A stretch of DNA of 64,000 nucleotides from Planococcus sp. MSAK28401. Lineage in GTDB: Bacteria > Bacillota > Bacilli > Bacillales_A > Planococcaceae. How positions within the stretch are numbered: position 1 is the stretch's first letter; each line of letters opens with the position of its first letter. Where the stretch lies: assembly GCF_018283455.1 (NCBI RefSeq), contig NZ_JAAMTH010000010.1, positions 1 through 64,000 on the forward strand, in the 5' to 3' direction. This document shows, one piece after another, positions 8,218 through 17,109 of the stretch. The notes under the pieces are model-generated. The model saw nothing but the letters and a program-made list of their open reading frames with translations, made no database searches and was not told the origin of the DNA. A program made the translations under genes and the position numbers.

Positions 8218-8646
8218 ATGTATGGTGTTGAATCTTCTTTTTCATTAGCTTTACTTCTCATAGTTGCTATTTTCCTCATTATGTTAGCCTTATTTAATGC
8301 CATCATGCGAAAGTGGTTAAGAGTCGAAAAACCAAAAGCATTCTCCAATAACCATGTAAATGATAAGCACAAGAAAATCGATTGGAGCATCCGAATTTTC
8401 GGTATCACTATGATGGTAGTAGGATTTTTTATTAATGTGACGAGGCTTCCTCAAGAACCTTATTTGCTCCTAGAACCATGGTTTTTGTTGTTGGTATTCC
8501 TCTTTGCCACCGAAATCGTAAGAGCAATCATGGAGCGCAAATATGCGAAGAATCCTAATGCCTATCTTTATACAATCAGCCAACTGGTTTTTCTACTTGT
8601 ATTTCTCATTTCATTATTTACAACTGATTTTTTTGGTTTTTTATAA
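8218..8646 (+). CDS. DUF4181-like four-helix membrane protein
   Basis: This 142-residue protein starts at ATG 8218, eight bases after AAGGGAGG; an in-frame TTG upstream is not needed. Four hydrophobic segments flank the central charged motif NHVNDKHKKIDWSIR. The motif, the length and a conserved W-F-LL-FLFATEIVRA stretch suggest the DUF4181 family of unknown function. It is the only plus-strand gene in the first palindrome row, standing between palindromes 1 and 2. Confidence 0.7.
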   Translation: MYGVESSFSLALLLIVAIFLIMLALFNAIMRKWLRVEKPKAFSNNHVNDKHKKIDWSIRIFGITMMVVGFFINVTRLPQEPYLLLEPWFLLLVFLFATEIVRAIMERKYAKNPNAYLYTISQLVFLLVFLISLFTTDFFGFL

Positions 8647-8676
8647 TCAATATAACTAGCCCTTCTACTGGAATGC

Positions 8677-8708
8677 GAATGTAACTTAATTGCTATTAAG
8701 TTACATTC
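8677..8708 (+). repeat. Palindrome 2
   Basis: GAATGTAACTTAAT, TGCT, then ATTAAGTTACATTC: a perfect 14-bp inverted repeat. It lies 30 bases after the stop of the plus-strand gene and 4 bases after the stop of the minus-strand gene, so it sits between convergent 3' ends. Confidence 0.9.
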
Positions 8709-8712
8709 AAAA

Positions 8713-8925
8713 TTAGCTGAGTTCGCGTTTTGTTTTATTCAACTTGTCATTCAATCTAACTAGTTGATTGATAATGACAATAAGCAAAATTGCTATGACA
8801 ATTGCAAATGCATAGAGCACCACTTCATCACTATCGCTCACCGTGAAAATAAAAAGAGTCAAAATCGCATAAAATCCGATAATAGATAATAAGACAGTAA
8901 TTAAACCGTTTAAGATATATTTCAT
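8713..8925 (-). CDS. Small two-helix membrane protein, row 1
   Basis: This 70-residue protein has two transmembrane segments and a charged C-terminus (NDKLNKTKRELS). The start ATG follows AGAGGGAA at good spacing, which supports it as a real gene. No family was recognised. It lies between palindromes 2 and 3, with its stop 4 bases from palindrome 2 and its start 34 bases from palindrome 3. Confidence 0.65.
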   Translation of the reverse strand: MKYILNGLITVLLSIIGFYAILTLFIFTVSDSDEVVLYAFAIVIAILLIVIINQLVRLNDKLNKTKRELS

Positions 8926-8959
8926 CTCAATTCCCTCTTCCTATACTTTTTGCGGATCC

Positions 8960-8991
8960 GAATGTAACTTAATTCACAATAAGTTACATTC
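8960..8991 (+). repeat. Palindrome 3
   Basis: GAATGTAACTTA, 8 bases, then TAAGTTACATTC. It lies 8 bases after the 3' end of the next minus-strand gene. Confidence 0.9.
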
Positions 8992-8999
8992 ATTTTATT

Positions 9000-9284
9000 T
9001 TATCCGCCGAATTGAAAACCAAATAAGATTAATAGAAATAAGGCGATTAAAACAATGCTCAAGATTAACGTTGAGAGTGGTATGAGTTTTTCTTTTTTAC
9101 TCTCTTTAAGAGTTCCCACAATCCCAATTATTACTCCCAATGGAGCTAAAAACGGAGTGTATTTTAGGATTAGAGTCAGCGCTCCCAGGAAATTTTCAAA
9201 CATCATAATTAATGCCCAACCTGCTTCAATTGTAAGCAGAACTAAAATTACAAAAGATAACTTTCCCCATATTGTTTGTGGCAT
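9000..9284 (-). CDS. Small three-helix membrane protein, row 1
   Basis: This 94-residue, mostly hydrophobic protein has about three transmembrane segments and a short charged loop (KESKKEK). The ATG follows AGGAAGGAGTGG, a strong ribosome binding site. No family was recognised. It forms the third unit of the first palindrome row, bounded by palindromes 3 and 4. Confidence 0.65.
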   Translation of the reverse strand: MPQTIWGKLSFVILVLLTIEAGWALIMMFENFLGALTLILKYTPFLAPLGVIIGIVGTLKESKKEKLIPLSTLILSIVLIALFLLILFGFQFGG

Positions 9285-9340
9285 GAAACCACTCCTTCCT
9301 CTTTACATTTTAATCAAATGAAACTCAAAATCCAGGAAAT

Positions 9341-9372
9341 GAATGTAACTTAACTGCACTTAAGTTACATTC
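9341..9372 (+). repeat. Palindrome 4
   Basis: GAATGTAACTTAA, CTGCAC, then TTAAGTTACATTC. It is identical to palindrome 8 at 20820, including its centre. Confidence 0.9.
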
Positions 9373-9464
9373 GAATACCTACTAATACTGATGTACAGTG
9401 CCCTTGGTATTCTTTGATTTTTAGTTGTGTAAAGGTAGTTTTTGATTTGTTCCATTTGAATTTT

Positions 9465-9713
9465 TTAAGGCTCGCTTATCCCCATTGCAAGTAACAGCAG
9501 AAAGGCGAATATTAATGGAATCAAATTCACACCAACACCTAAAATCGTCCAAAGCATTTGTTTAGATAATGCTGCAAATAATAGACCAATAACCGAAAGG
9601 GCACTCAATATTATTATGGTTATATATATATCTCCATCTGGTCCTCTCATTATAAAGAATGCAGTGATACTAATAACAAACATCAATAGAGATAACAAAC
9701 CAAACTTGTTCAT
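9465..9713 (-). CDS. Small three-helix membrane protein, end of row 1
   Basis: This 82-residue hydrophobic protein has three membrane segments. Its ATG follows GAGGGGG. No family was recognised. It is the last unit of the first row: palindrome 4 lies about 90 bases beyond its stop codon, and no palindrome follows its start. Instead a lone resolvase site lies 130 bases away. Confidence 0.6.
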   Translation of the reverse strand: MNKFGLLSLLMFVISITAFFIMRGPDGDIYITIIILSALSVIGLLFAALSKQMLWTILGVGVNLIPLIFAFLLLLAMGISEP

Positions 9714-9842
9714 TCTATTCCCCCTCTAATTTGTTTTATAAGCCCACTTCACATGAACCTTCAAGCCAGTGTCCTATATATATTGTACCAAAATATCCCA
9801 ATATCTCCTGACTTTTTATTATGATGTATTAAAATTAAAAAC

Positions 9843-9870
9843 CGTTCGTAAAAGTACACTTTTGCGAACA
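9843..9870 (+). promoter_or_regulatory. Orphan res site I (resolvase crossover-like site)
   Basis: CGTTCGTAAAAGT, AC, then ACTTTTGCGAACA. It differs from site I in front of the resolvase gene (22390-22417) at only 2 of 28 positions, and both copies are preceded by AAAAC. No sites II and III follow. It lies in the gap between palindrome row 1 and the AbiE genes. Confidence 0.75.
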
Positions 9871-9983
9871 TATCAGGAAAAATGCATCTCTAAGCGGATA
9901 TATTTCTCCCTCCTCTACTTTATTAACACACTATATCGTCGCTAAAAAAAGAGAAGTTCTCCTTTTGGTTTCGACAGCATGAA

Positions 9984-10024
9984 TTGTAACGGTTTTTGAA
10001 ATTTATAATATAAATATGTTACAA
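9984..10024. promoter_or_regulatory. Promoter and inverted repeat of the AbiE operon
   Basis: TTGTAAC at 9984 and GTTACAA at 10018 form an inverted repeat around a TATAAT/TATAAA-rich stretch, just before the ribosome binding site AGAGGTG of the AbiEi-like gene. AbiEi antitoxins are known to repress their own promoters through inverted repeats, so this is a candidate operator. Confidence 0.5.
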
Positions 10025-10046
10025 CATAGGGAAGAGGTGAGTACCG

Positions 10047-10694
10047 ATGGAACTTTATCAATATCTATTAGATGAATACGGATACGATGAACCTATTCTT
10101 ACTGAGCAACTAAAAGAGAAGCTCCAGCTGAATCCAAGTACACTCAGGCAGTATATCAAGCGCCTTTCTGACAAAGGGCTGCTTGCGAAAGTCCAGAACG
10201 GCATCTATTTCATCCCAAAAAAGAAACCGATGTTTGGCTCGGCTGTGCTTGATACAGACCAGATTGTGCGAAAGAAATTTATAGAGGATCGAGATCGTAT
10301 TATCGGTTACAAGTCAGGTACCAATTTTGCCAATGCTTTGGGTCTGACTTCCCAAACAGCAGCGGTTGCGACCATCGTGACGAATAATGCATCCGCAGCC
10401 AAGCGGGAAGTGAGCGTCTACAAAAAAAGATTCATTATCCGAAAATCAAGAGCAAACGTGAATAAATCCAACTACAAGCTTCTTCAAGTGCTCGACCTGT
10501 TGAATAATTATGAGCAGTACAGTGAAAAACCGCTTGAAGTGGCAAAAGAGAAAATCCTGTCCTATCTAGAGGGCGTGTCGTTGAATGAACAGGAAGTGAA
10601 GGGATATCTCGATGCGTACCCGATAAAAACAAAACTGAGAGTATATGAATTGGGGTTATTAGATGCGATTGCACGAAGAGAACGAGTTGTTTAA
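10047..10694 (+). CDS. abiEi: AbiEi-like type IV antitoxin
   Basis: This 215-residue protein has an N-terminal winged-helix region (LKEKLQLNPSTLRQYIKRL, then GLLAKVQNGIYFIPKK) followed by a domain with the GTNFANALGLTSQTA pattern of AbiEi-type transcriptional regulator antitoxins (also annotated as DUF6088). It is translated from ATG 10047 after AGAGGTG. It overlaps the nucleotidyltransferase toxin gene by 32 bases, the classic AbiE order of antitoxin then toxin. It is expected to repress the operon and counteract the toxin. Confidence 0.85.
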   Translation: MELYQYLLDEYGYDEPILTEQLKEKLQLNPSTLRQYIKRLSDKGLLAKVQNGIYFIPKKKPMFGSAVLDTDQIVRKKFIEDRDRIIGYKSGTNFANALGLTSQTAAVATIVTNNASAAKREVSVYKKRFIIRKSRANVNKSNYKLLQVLDLLNNYEQYSEKPLEVAKEKILSYLEGVSLNEQEVKGYLDAYPIKTKLRVYELGLLDAIARRERVV

Positions 10695-11613
10695 TGAGTT
10701 AGTCCGGTCGGCAGCTGCAGCGTATGGGCTGCAAAATTTCCAGATCGAAAAGGATTATTACGTATCGCTGCTTCTGAAGCAGCTGGTCTCTAACTTCCCT
10801 GGCATTGTATTTAAGGGTGGGACTTCCCTCTCAAAATGCTACGATGTCATCAAGCGCTTTTCAGAGGACTTGGATCTCAGCGTTCCTCTTGGGGAAAGCA
10901 ACAAGCTGCCAAGAAGCGAAAAAAAGAAATTGAAGACAGCGATTGAATCAGTGATTGAGGACCTCGGCTTTGCATTACTCAATCCGGAAAAAATTCGATC
11001 AGGCCGAGAGTTCAATGAGTATGAAATTGGATATCGAAAAGAATTTGAAGGTGATAGCGAGATGTCCCCTCACATCCTGGTGGAAACGAACGTCGCTTAC
11101 AGGCCATTCCCCTTCGAACAGCTTGAGGTAAGTAATTACATCACAAAGTTTGTCATAGCTGCAGAAGGAGACGAAGCAGAAAAAGAACAGTTTATGGACG
11201 AATATGAAATGAGACCTTTTGAGGCTAATGTGCAGACAATTGACCGGACGTTTCTTGATAAAATCTTTGCCATCTGTGATTATTATGAAAAAAAAGAAAG
11301 TACTCGCTATTCGAGACACCTGTATGATCTTCATATGATTGAGAGAAGTGGGTTTGTCGATCCAGAAGGATTGAAAATGCTGATTCCTGAAGTGATCGAG
11401 ATTCGGAGGGATGGTCGGGACACGGCTTCCTGTCAGCTAGGCTATGAACTAAAAAAGACATTGAAGGAAATCATTCAGACGGATTTTTATAAGCAGGACT
11501 ATAACCGAAACACAAAAACGTTCCTGGCAGAAGACGTGTCTTATGAAGAAACTATCGATAGCTTGAAAAAAATTAGTGACAGTAGCTTTTTACCAAATGT
11601 CATCAAAATATAA
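10663..11613 (+). CDS. abiEii: AbiEii-like nucleotidyltransferase toxin
   Basis: This 316-residue protein has the nucleotidyltransferase signature GGTSLSKCYDVIKRFSEDLDLSV (residues about 46-68), where GGTSL and the two Asp residues of the SEDLD motif form the catalytic site. A Y.RHLYDL motif near residue 220 is also typical of AbiEii/AbiGii toxins. It begins inside the antitoxin gene at ATG 10663. AbiE systems act in abortive phage defence and plasmid maintenance. The gene is full-length. Confidence 0.9.
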   Translation: MRLHEENELFNELVRSAAAAYGLQNFQIEKDYYVSLLLKQLVSNFPGIVFKGGTSLSKCYDVIKRFSEDLDLSVPLGESNKLPRSEKKKLKTAIESVIEDLGFALLNPEKIRSGREFNEYEIGYRKEFEGDSEMSPHILVETNVAYRPFPFEQLEVSNYITKFVIAAEGDEAEKEQFMDEYEMRPFEANVQTIDRTFLDKIFAICDYYEKKESTRYSRHLYDLHMIERSGFVDPEGLKMLIPEVIEIRRDGRDTASCQLGYELKKTLKEIIQTDFYKQDYNRNTKTFLAEDVSYEETIDSLKKISDSSFLPNVIKI

Positions 11614-11645
11614 ACGCCTAACCAGCTAACTGGTTGGGCGTTTTT
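11612..11645 (+). terminator. Terminator of the AbiE operon
   Basis: AAACGCCTAACCAG pairs with CTGGTTGGGCGTTT and runs into TTTTT immediately after the toxin stop codon. Confidence 0.85.
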
Positions 11646-11751
11646 GTAGAAACCATAAAAGCTCTGTTTTTTTAAAATTATCGAAAAAACTGGAGTTGCT
11701 TCTTCTTTACAATCTTCAGTGAATCATTCGGTTTCATTAATAGGTGGTTCT

Positions 11752-11780
11752 GCTTCCGATAATCCGGCAATATGTAACTT
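11752..11780 (+). other. dif-like XerC/XerD site 3
   Basis: GCTTCCGATAA, TCCGGCA, then ATATGTAACTT. It has the same arms and orientation as the other sites, with one base missing from the AAACT end of the right arm. It separates the AbiE module from the helicase-PLD module. Confidence 0.55.
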
Positions 11781-11808
11781 GGGTACCTAATCAGAACTCT
11801 CTTCTCTT

Positions 11809-11836
11809 CCATTTACACAAGATATTTTACGCTCTC
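11809..11836 (+). repeat. 28-bp repeat next to dif-like site, copy 2
   Basis: Identical to 6651-6678 and at the same distance (57 bases) from its dif-like site. Confidence 0.6.
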
Positions 11837-12019
11837 TAAAATAAGTGTTATTGCCTTTAAAAGATGTAACCTTTGTTTCTAGTGACTTAATAAAGACAAA
11901 AAAGTCTGTTGACACTTCTTCATGCGGGTACATATTAAAAAATCTCTAGGTTGCCATTTCTGCTTATTATAATTTTTTATATCGACTATGTATTCCTAGT
12001 CTTAGACAGTTCCAGAAGC

Positions 12020-13186
12020 TTAACCTTCATTTATCTCTTTTGTTGCACTCCATTGTGCTTTAAAATGATTTTTAATTTCCTGTTTTAAAGTATTTAATTC
12101 TATCGGAATAATCATAGAAGCCTTATCTCCAATTGAATTGATAGAGCCACCTAGTAGAAATACCATTTTCTCGTCTATGATAATAAAGCGGTCATGATTT
12201 TTCTTACTAGCTTTCACCTCAATTTTGCCACGTTCTTTTTTAATTTTAGAATAAACAATACCTGCGTCTCCTAAAACTCTTTCCGTGATTAACTGTACTT
12301 GTATATCAGCGTTTAACTCACCAATTAGATGGTAGATAGTTTTATCAAAGTATGGATCAATGATTTGAATTTTCTTCTTTGCTTGTAACAGTATTTCTTT
12401 AATAAGACTATACGCTTTAAACGAATTATTAGACTCCCAAAAAATCGGTTGCAAACCCATGTCGGGATTTAACTTATTCCATAATTTATCAAATTGCTCC
12501 TTATCAAATGATTCCCATTTAGGATTTTTAAATCCTTTTTCAATCAATACCTTCTCACATGGCACACGTCCAACCCCGAATGAAACGTCAATGAAATAGA
12601 TATGTGCAACGTGTTCAATTAAATCAAATCCATATCGTTTCAAGTATTCAGATTCGATTATAGCTATTACCTGCTCAGTTAGATTCATGATGCTATTATT
12701 GCCATAAGAATGCTTCATTAATAAATAAGGTTGTTCATTTAAAATGCCAAAACGAAATGTAACATATATATTTTTAATGCTTAATTCGTCTTCAATTACC
12801 ATAGACTTTTCGCTAAATAGGCGTCGCCTCGATTCTGAACTAATGCCTTCTTTTAATTTATACAAATTGCTAAAGATATAATGTTTATTCCTCTTATCTA
12901 AATGGCAATGCGTCATAGCTCTTGATAAATAATCCAATCGTTGGATTAGTTCCGCTTTACTGAACTGCTCAATTAAATCGTCGCCGCCATTATATATATT
13001 ATTTATAGCCATTACAATCTCTTCAAATTCTGCTTGAGTAATGCTTTCATACTTCTTCTGCTCTATTTTTTCAAAGAATGAATCAATATCGTAGGATTTA
13101 GTTTCATACGGATTAAACAATGCTACACACCTTTCGTAGAAATCTTTATTATTAGTTACTAAAATAACACGACAATGGAATTCCAT
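12020..13186 (-). CDS. PLD-like nuclease protein of a helicase pair
   Basis: This 388-residue protein has a C-terminal phospholipase D-like domain: IQIIDPYFDKTIYHL near residue 273 and the HKD-like motif HDRFIIID at 331-338. In that motif the usual Lys is Arg and only one copy is visible, so an active nuclease would need to dimerise. A strand with GGSINSIGDKA follows. The N-terminal 250 residues match nothing recognised. It starts inside the end of the helicase gene (35-base overlap), so the two are coexpressed. A role in cutting foreign DNA is inferred from the pairing. Confidence 0.7.
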   Translation of the reverse strand: MEFHCRVILVTNNKDFYERCVALFNPYETKSYDIDSFFEKIEQKKYESITQAEFEEIVMAINNIYNGGDDLIEQFSKAELIQRLDYLSRAMTHCHLDKRNKHYIFSNLYKLKEGISSESRRRLFSEKSMVIEDELSIKNIYVTFRFGILNEQPYLLMKHSYGNNSIMNLTEQVIAIIESEYLKRYGFDLIEHVAHIYFIDVSFGVGRVPCEKVLIEKGFKNPKWESFDKEQFDKLWNKLNPDMGLQPIFWESNNSFKAYSLIKEILLQAKKKIQIIDPYFDKTIYHLIGELNADIQVQLITERVLGDAGIVYSKIKKERGKIEVKASKKNHDRFIIIDEKMVFLLGGSINSIGDKASMIIPIELNTLKQEIKNHFKAQWSATKEINEG

Positions 13187-16175
13187 ACGTCTCTTTTAAG
13201 TAGGTATCTGTCGCCAAGATCAATTGCTTCATCGAATCCGTCATTTTGGAGATAGAAACACCTGGTTGCACTATTGAAATCTCTAAACTTGTTTCAAAGC
13301 CAGATTTAATCATCTTTTTTAACGTAAATAATGTTTCTAAATTTCCTTTTTCGAACCTTGTATCATCATAATCTTTTACTCTTGCTTTCTCCCTTTCAAT
13401 CATCCTTTGAACTAGTACAATCGCATTATCACTCCACATAATGGATTTCTCTGTTTGTCCACACACTTCATATAAATCTGAAACGCGTCCTCCTGGCTGT
13501 AGTTCACTAGAATATTTACAATGATAAAAATGGAACTGGATTTTCCGATTTTCTTGATTCACTTTTATAGTTACTATATCCGCAATTTCCCCAGCTCCAT
13601 CGTCATCAAATATTATATCTGATGAGGAGTCTACGATATTATGAATTGTAGCGTATTGGATAGAATCTTGTTTTCTATCCCTACCTTGAGATTCCGATTT
13701 GATATTTACGCCATACTTCCTCCAATCTATAACACATAATTTATCCCTTGATAAATCAATATTCCTTTTAGGCTTAATAACTGTCATAAGATTTTCTTGA
13801 ATCACTACTACAGTTCCATCATCCTGCACAAAAGATATTTCAGGTGAATTTTCATACAAGTAATCCGTCATTACAATTGTTTTTTTACCTACAACTACTT
13901 TTAATTCATCGCCTTCAATTTGCTTGAAGTTATATCCACTAGCATGTATCTGCTGTTCAAAAATAAAAATACGTTCATTTAAAGCCATTTCAAATTTAAG
14001 ATTACCGTTTACTAATTCGGGACTTCTAAGTTCCATCTCGAAGAAATGATATTCTCTATTTTCTTTTGATAATACTATTCTTTTATTTAAAGAATTATCC
14101 GTCTCAATGGTTTCAGGTAAAATGATTTTATATGGTACTCCTAACGGAAACTCTTTTATCTCTTCTAAAGTCAAAGAATTGTCTAAAATATTATTTGTAC
14201 TAATAGTGTCATCTAAAACTTTTTCTCCAATATTTTTACACCATTTAGTCCAAAAATTTACTCTTTCTACCCATCTCATCCACACTTTTCCTTTATAGGA
14301 ACAGCCAATACTAATTTTATTTCCATCCTTAAAACCATAACCAAACAGATTGGATTTAACAGATCCTGATGAGGTGGCTTCACTTATTCCAGTCTTTATG
14401 TCCGTGCCTGCAAACATTCTGAAGCTTATTCGTCCACTAGGTTGTTGTTTCAGTCCCAAAGTGCCTAACATTAATCTATTGATTCCATCTAAACTTCGAT
14501 AAATTGAATCCCCCTTAACAGCCCAAGCATCTGGAAATACTTTTTCGATAAGTTTATTCCCTTTGCTGACATCAGAATCATTAAGATGAATTAAACCGCT
14601 TTCTTTATCAAAATATATTACATAAAATTCATAATCATACTGAATAATGTCTTTTTGATCCGACCAAACAACGTTATTTTCAACTTCTTCAATAAAAATA
14701 TAAATATCGTCTACTTTATTAATAAATGCTTGAGTCCTAGTAGAATCTAACACTTCTTTCCAATTATCTAAATATATTTTTTTATTCCTATATCTAAACA
14801 TTCGAGTACTAATTTTCATTTTTATCTGAGACAAATCAATTTCTTGTGCATGCCCTTTATCAAAATTACTAATAAACTCCCCTAACTTTACTTCTTCATT
14901 AATAGCATTAGATGAATGTAAAGTAAGCAATCTATTCCAATCAGAATCTTGTCTATACAACTCTTCAATTGATTCTTTTAAATCATCCATCGCCACATTT
15001 GTGACAAGCTTTGCATTCCCTAAATTTTTACTGCCAGTTCGTGCAAATCTTCCAATAAACTGAAGAGTAATCGGTAATGATTTGTATTTATCATGTATAG
15101 CTGCAATTTTGAGTGTCGGTATATCAATACCTTCTCCAAACATATCTACACAAACTACAATTTTTGCTATGCCCTCCTTTATCTTTTTCATAGAGAGTTC
15201 ACGTTCAGCTTTCGGAATACCTGCATGAACTATTACAGGATTAAGGTTTATATATTTAGAATATATTTGTTCAAATAGCTCATCGGCTCGCTTACGTGTT
15301 TTAGTTCTAGCTAAAATTACATGTTCAAATCCTTTTTTAAAATCATCTTCTAAAAGACTAACTGCAATTTTAGCAATTTCTTCGTCTGATTTTTTTTCAT
15401 CAAACTCTTGTATAGGATAAAAATCAATAGCTTTAAAATAACCTGCACTTTGTGCTAATCCTAATCCGTAATTGAAAATTATCTTACCATCAATCTTTTT
15501 CCCATCATTTCTAAATGGTGTTGCAGTAAATTGAAGAAGTTTCTTTTCCTTGAAATACTCTCTGACAACACTCCACTCAGGAGCCGCAATATGATGAGCT
15601 TCATCGAAAATTACGACATCTACTTTTTGAATTAATTTTTCCAAGATATCTGGTGGCATATTGTTAATCATTTTAGGCGTAGACACAATAATATTTGCTT
15701 CTATTATAGCTTTCAGTAATACGTCTTCTTTTTTTTCTTTTACTTTTGATTTATACATAAAAGTAGTTGGAAAAATGACTTTATCATTAATCATTTCTAA
15801 TTTATCTAAAATCCCGAATTTACTTGCCCCATCAAATACTTGTTCCCTTAAAAGATTGGATGGCACTATGATCAAAGTTGATTCAATTCGCTCTGAAATA
15901 ATTGTTGCATACATGGTTTCCGTTTTACCTGTACCAGTTGGTAAAACAATAGTGGCTGGAGAATTCGAAGTAGCCCAGTGCGCTCTAATAGCTGATAATG
16001 CTCCGAATTGTGGTAATCTTAGACCAACTTCATCATCATTTCTCTTAACCTTTTCACTATAAAACATTTTCCAACTTTGAATAATCTCTTGGTTATGAAA
16101 TTTATTGCCTTTGTTATCAACTGTAAAGCTTAGTTTATTTCCACGATCTATTATTGATACTCTTTTCTTGTACAT
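13152..16175 (-). CDS. Large DEAH-box SF2 helicase, probable defence gene
   Basis: This 1,007-residue protein has an SF2 helicase core at its N-terminus: Walker A PTGTGKT at 79-85, DEAH at 191-194, FTATPFRNDG (motif III) near 216, VCVDMFGEGIDIP (motif V) near 342 and QFIGRFARTG (motif VI) near 373. The C-terminal 600 residues are not recognised as a whole. Near residue 870 a stretch DDDGAGEIADIV followed by FHFYHCKYS is reminiscent of a degenerate PD-(D/E)xK nuclease fold, at low confidence. ATG follows GAGGTG. With the overlapping PLD-like gene it looks like a two-gene restriction or antiphage system. No methyltransferase is present. Confidence 0.8.
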   Translation of the reverse strand: MYKKRVSIIDRGNKLSFTVDNKGNKFHNQEIIQSWKMFYSEKVKRNDDEVGLRLPQFGALSAIRAHWATSNSPATIVLPTGTGKTETMYATIISERIESTLIIVPSNLLREQVFDGASKFGILDKLEMINDKVIFPTTFMYKSKVKEKKEDVLLKAIIEANIIVSTPKMINNMPPDILEKLIQKVDVVIFDEAHHIAAPEWSVVREYFKEKKLLQFTATPFRNDGKKIDGKIIFNYGLGLAQSAGYFKAIDFYPIQEFDEKKSDEEIAKIAVSLLEDDFKKGFEHVILARTKTRKRADELFEQIYSKYINLNPVIVHAGIPKAERELSMKKIKEGIAKIVVCVDMFGEGIDIPTLKIAAIHDKYKSLPITLQFIGRFARTGSKNLGNAKLVTNVAMDDLKESIEELYRQDSDWNRLLTLHSSNAINEEVKLGEFISNFDKGHAQEIDLSQIKMKISTRMFRYRNKKIYLDNWKEVLDSTRTQAFINKVDDIYIFIEEVENNVVWSDQKDIIQYDYEFYVIYFDKESGLIHLNDSDVSKGNKLIEKVFPDAWAVKGDSIYRSLDGINRLMLGTLGLKQQPSGRISFRMFAGTDIKTGISEATSSGSVKSNLFGYGFKDGNKISIGCSYKGKVWMRWVERVNFWTKWCKNIGEKVLDDTISTNNILDNSLTLEEIKEFPLGVPYKIILPETIETDNSLNKRIVLSKENREYHFFEMELRSPELVNGNLKFEMALNERIFIFEQQIHASGYNFKQIEGDELKVVVGKKTIVMTDYLYENSPEISFVQDDGTVVVIQENLMTVIKPKRNIDLSRDKLCVIDWRKYGVNIKSESQGRDRKQDSIQYATIHNIVDSSSDIIFDDDGAGEIADIVTIKVNQENRKIQFHFYHCKYSSELQPGGRVSDLYEVCGQTEKSIMWSDNAIVLVQRMIEREKARVKDYDDTRFEKGNLETLFTLKKMIKSGFETSLEISIVQPGVSISKMTDSMKQLILATDTYLKETYGIPLSCYFSN

Positions 16176-16295
16176 AGCAAAACACCTCTCATTCGATTTA
16201 CATATACATATTTTAACATTTAAAAATTCAAATAATATACATCTATAAATTCAAATTTTTTTAACGTTCGTGAAGATGTGCTGTACAAACTAAAA

Positions 16296-16323
16296 AGACA
16301 AGAAACTCGAAAGTTTCTTGTCT
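16296..16323 (-). terminator. Hairpin at the 3' end of the GNAT gene
   Basis: AGACAAGAAACT pairs with AGTTTCTTGTCT around a short loop. On the minus strand it lies downstream of the GNAT gene and is followed by TTTTTAG. It touches dif-like site 4. Confidence 0.6.
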
Positions 16324-16349
16324 GCCGATAATCTAATGATATGTAAACT
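16321..16349 (+). other. dif-like XerC/XerD site 4
   Basis: TCTGCCGATAA, TCTAATG, then ATATGTAAACT. The right arm matches the others exactly and the left arm differs at the outer positions. It separates the helicase-PLD module from the GNAT/MFS module. Confidence 0.55.
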
Positions 16350-16377
16350 AGTTAAACAGTTCATCTAAGCAATCAAT

Positions 16378-17109
16378 TTATAAATAAACCTTTCTTTCAA
16401 TCAGTTCACATTCATTAGCTTGAAATATTCGCTGCATGGGAACGTTATTTTGTCCGGTTGCGCCAATATAGTAAGTGGCGCCCATTTTTTTGAGAAGATG
16501 CAGTGAAAGTTTATGTAGATATTGACCCCAACCTTTGTTACGGAAAGATGGTATGAGTCCAAAATAAAACAGTCTGCCCTCATCAATAGTTCCCTGTTCA
16601 ATTTGAGGCATTGTCACGCCTATTGGCTGATTTTCATAAAAAATAACCAGACAATTTTTTCTATAATCCGAGCCAAGTTCAGATTTCATCCCTTCAAATT
16701 CTTTTTCGACAGAAAGAGACGAAAAAGGAGTTGAAGCATTCAGCGAACCGACACTAGCCCCTGTCCAAGCCTTTATAAATACATCACTCGTTGTTTCTTC
16801 CAGTGATTTTATTTCAAGAGATGCTTTTATTTTCAGAACTTCGAAAGAAGCAAGTTCACGTTTGTAAAAGTATTGAGTTTCTTGTTTTTGATAACTGAAC
16901 TCTTCAAGTAGACTCGTATATTGAGTATATCCAGCTTCTTTTTCATTAAGAACGATCGAAACAGAATGAATTTCCTTCTCTTCAATATATTCTTTCATTT
17001 CGTATAAGACCTCTTCAAAATGTTTTACAGAATCTATTTCTCCTACTTCTTCAATCACCAAGTAATTTGGTGTACCGTCAAGGATTTTTGCTCCCTTAGT
17101 AGTAAACAT
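16378..17109 (-). CDS. GNAT-family N-acetyltransferase
   Basis: This 243-residue protein has a C-terminal GNAT domain: LVIFYENQPIGVTMPQIE, then FYFGLIPSFRNKGWGQYLHKLSLHLLKKMGA with the acetyl-CoA loop pattern R-N-K-G-W-G-Q (about residues 180-210), and NVPMQRIFQANEC at the end. The N-terminal 110 residues are unlike the common short GNATs. The start ATG follows AGGGAGTG. The substrate is unknown. It stands alone on its strand with a hairpin after it. Confidence 0.85.
   Translation of the reverse strand: MFTTKGAKILDGTPNYLVIEEVGEIDSVKHFEEVLYEMKEYIEEKEIHSVSIVLNEKEAGYTQYTSLLEEFSYQKQETQYFYKRELASFEVLKIKASLEIKSLEETTSDVFIKAWTGASVGSLNASTPFSSLSVEKEFEGMKSELGSDYRKNCLVIFYENQPIGVTMPQIEQGTIDEGRLFYFGLIPSFRNKGWGQYLHKLSLHLLKKMGATYYIGATGQNNVPMQRIFQANECELIERKVYL

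Larger units (their letters stand above)
11614..12019. other. Gene-free stretch with dif-like site 3
   Basis: About 400 bases without a convincing gene. It holds the AbiE terminator, the dif-like site at 11752, the 28-bp repeat at 11809 and the 3' end region of the PLD-like gene. Confidence 0.6.

Noticed and set aside
9843..9870. Promoter operator for the AbiE operon
   Set aside because: It matches resolvase site I at 26 of 28 positions including the crossover centre, and lies 200 bases from the AbiE start; a resolvase origin explains it better.
13152..16175. Type I or type III restriction enzyme subunit
   Set aside because: No methyltransferase or specificity subunit is nearby and the C-terminus has no clear endonuclease domain, so the broader label helicase-PLD pair is used.
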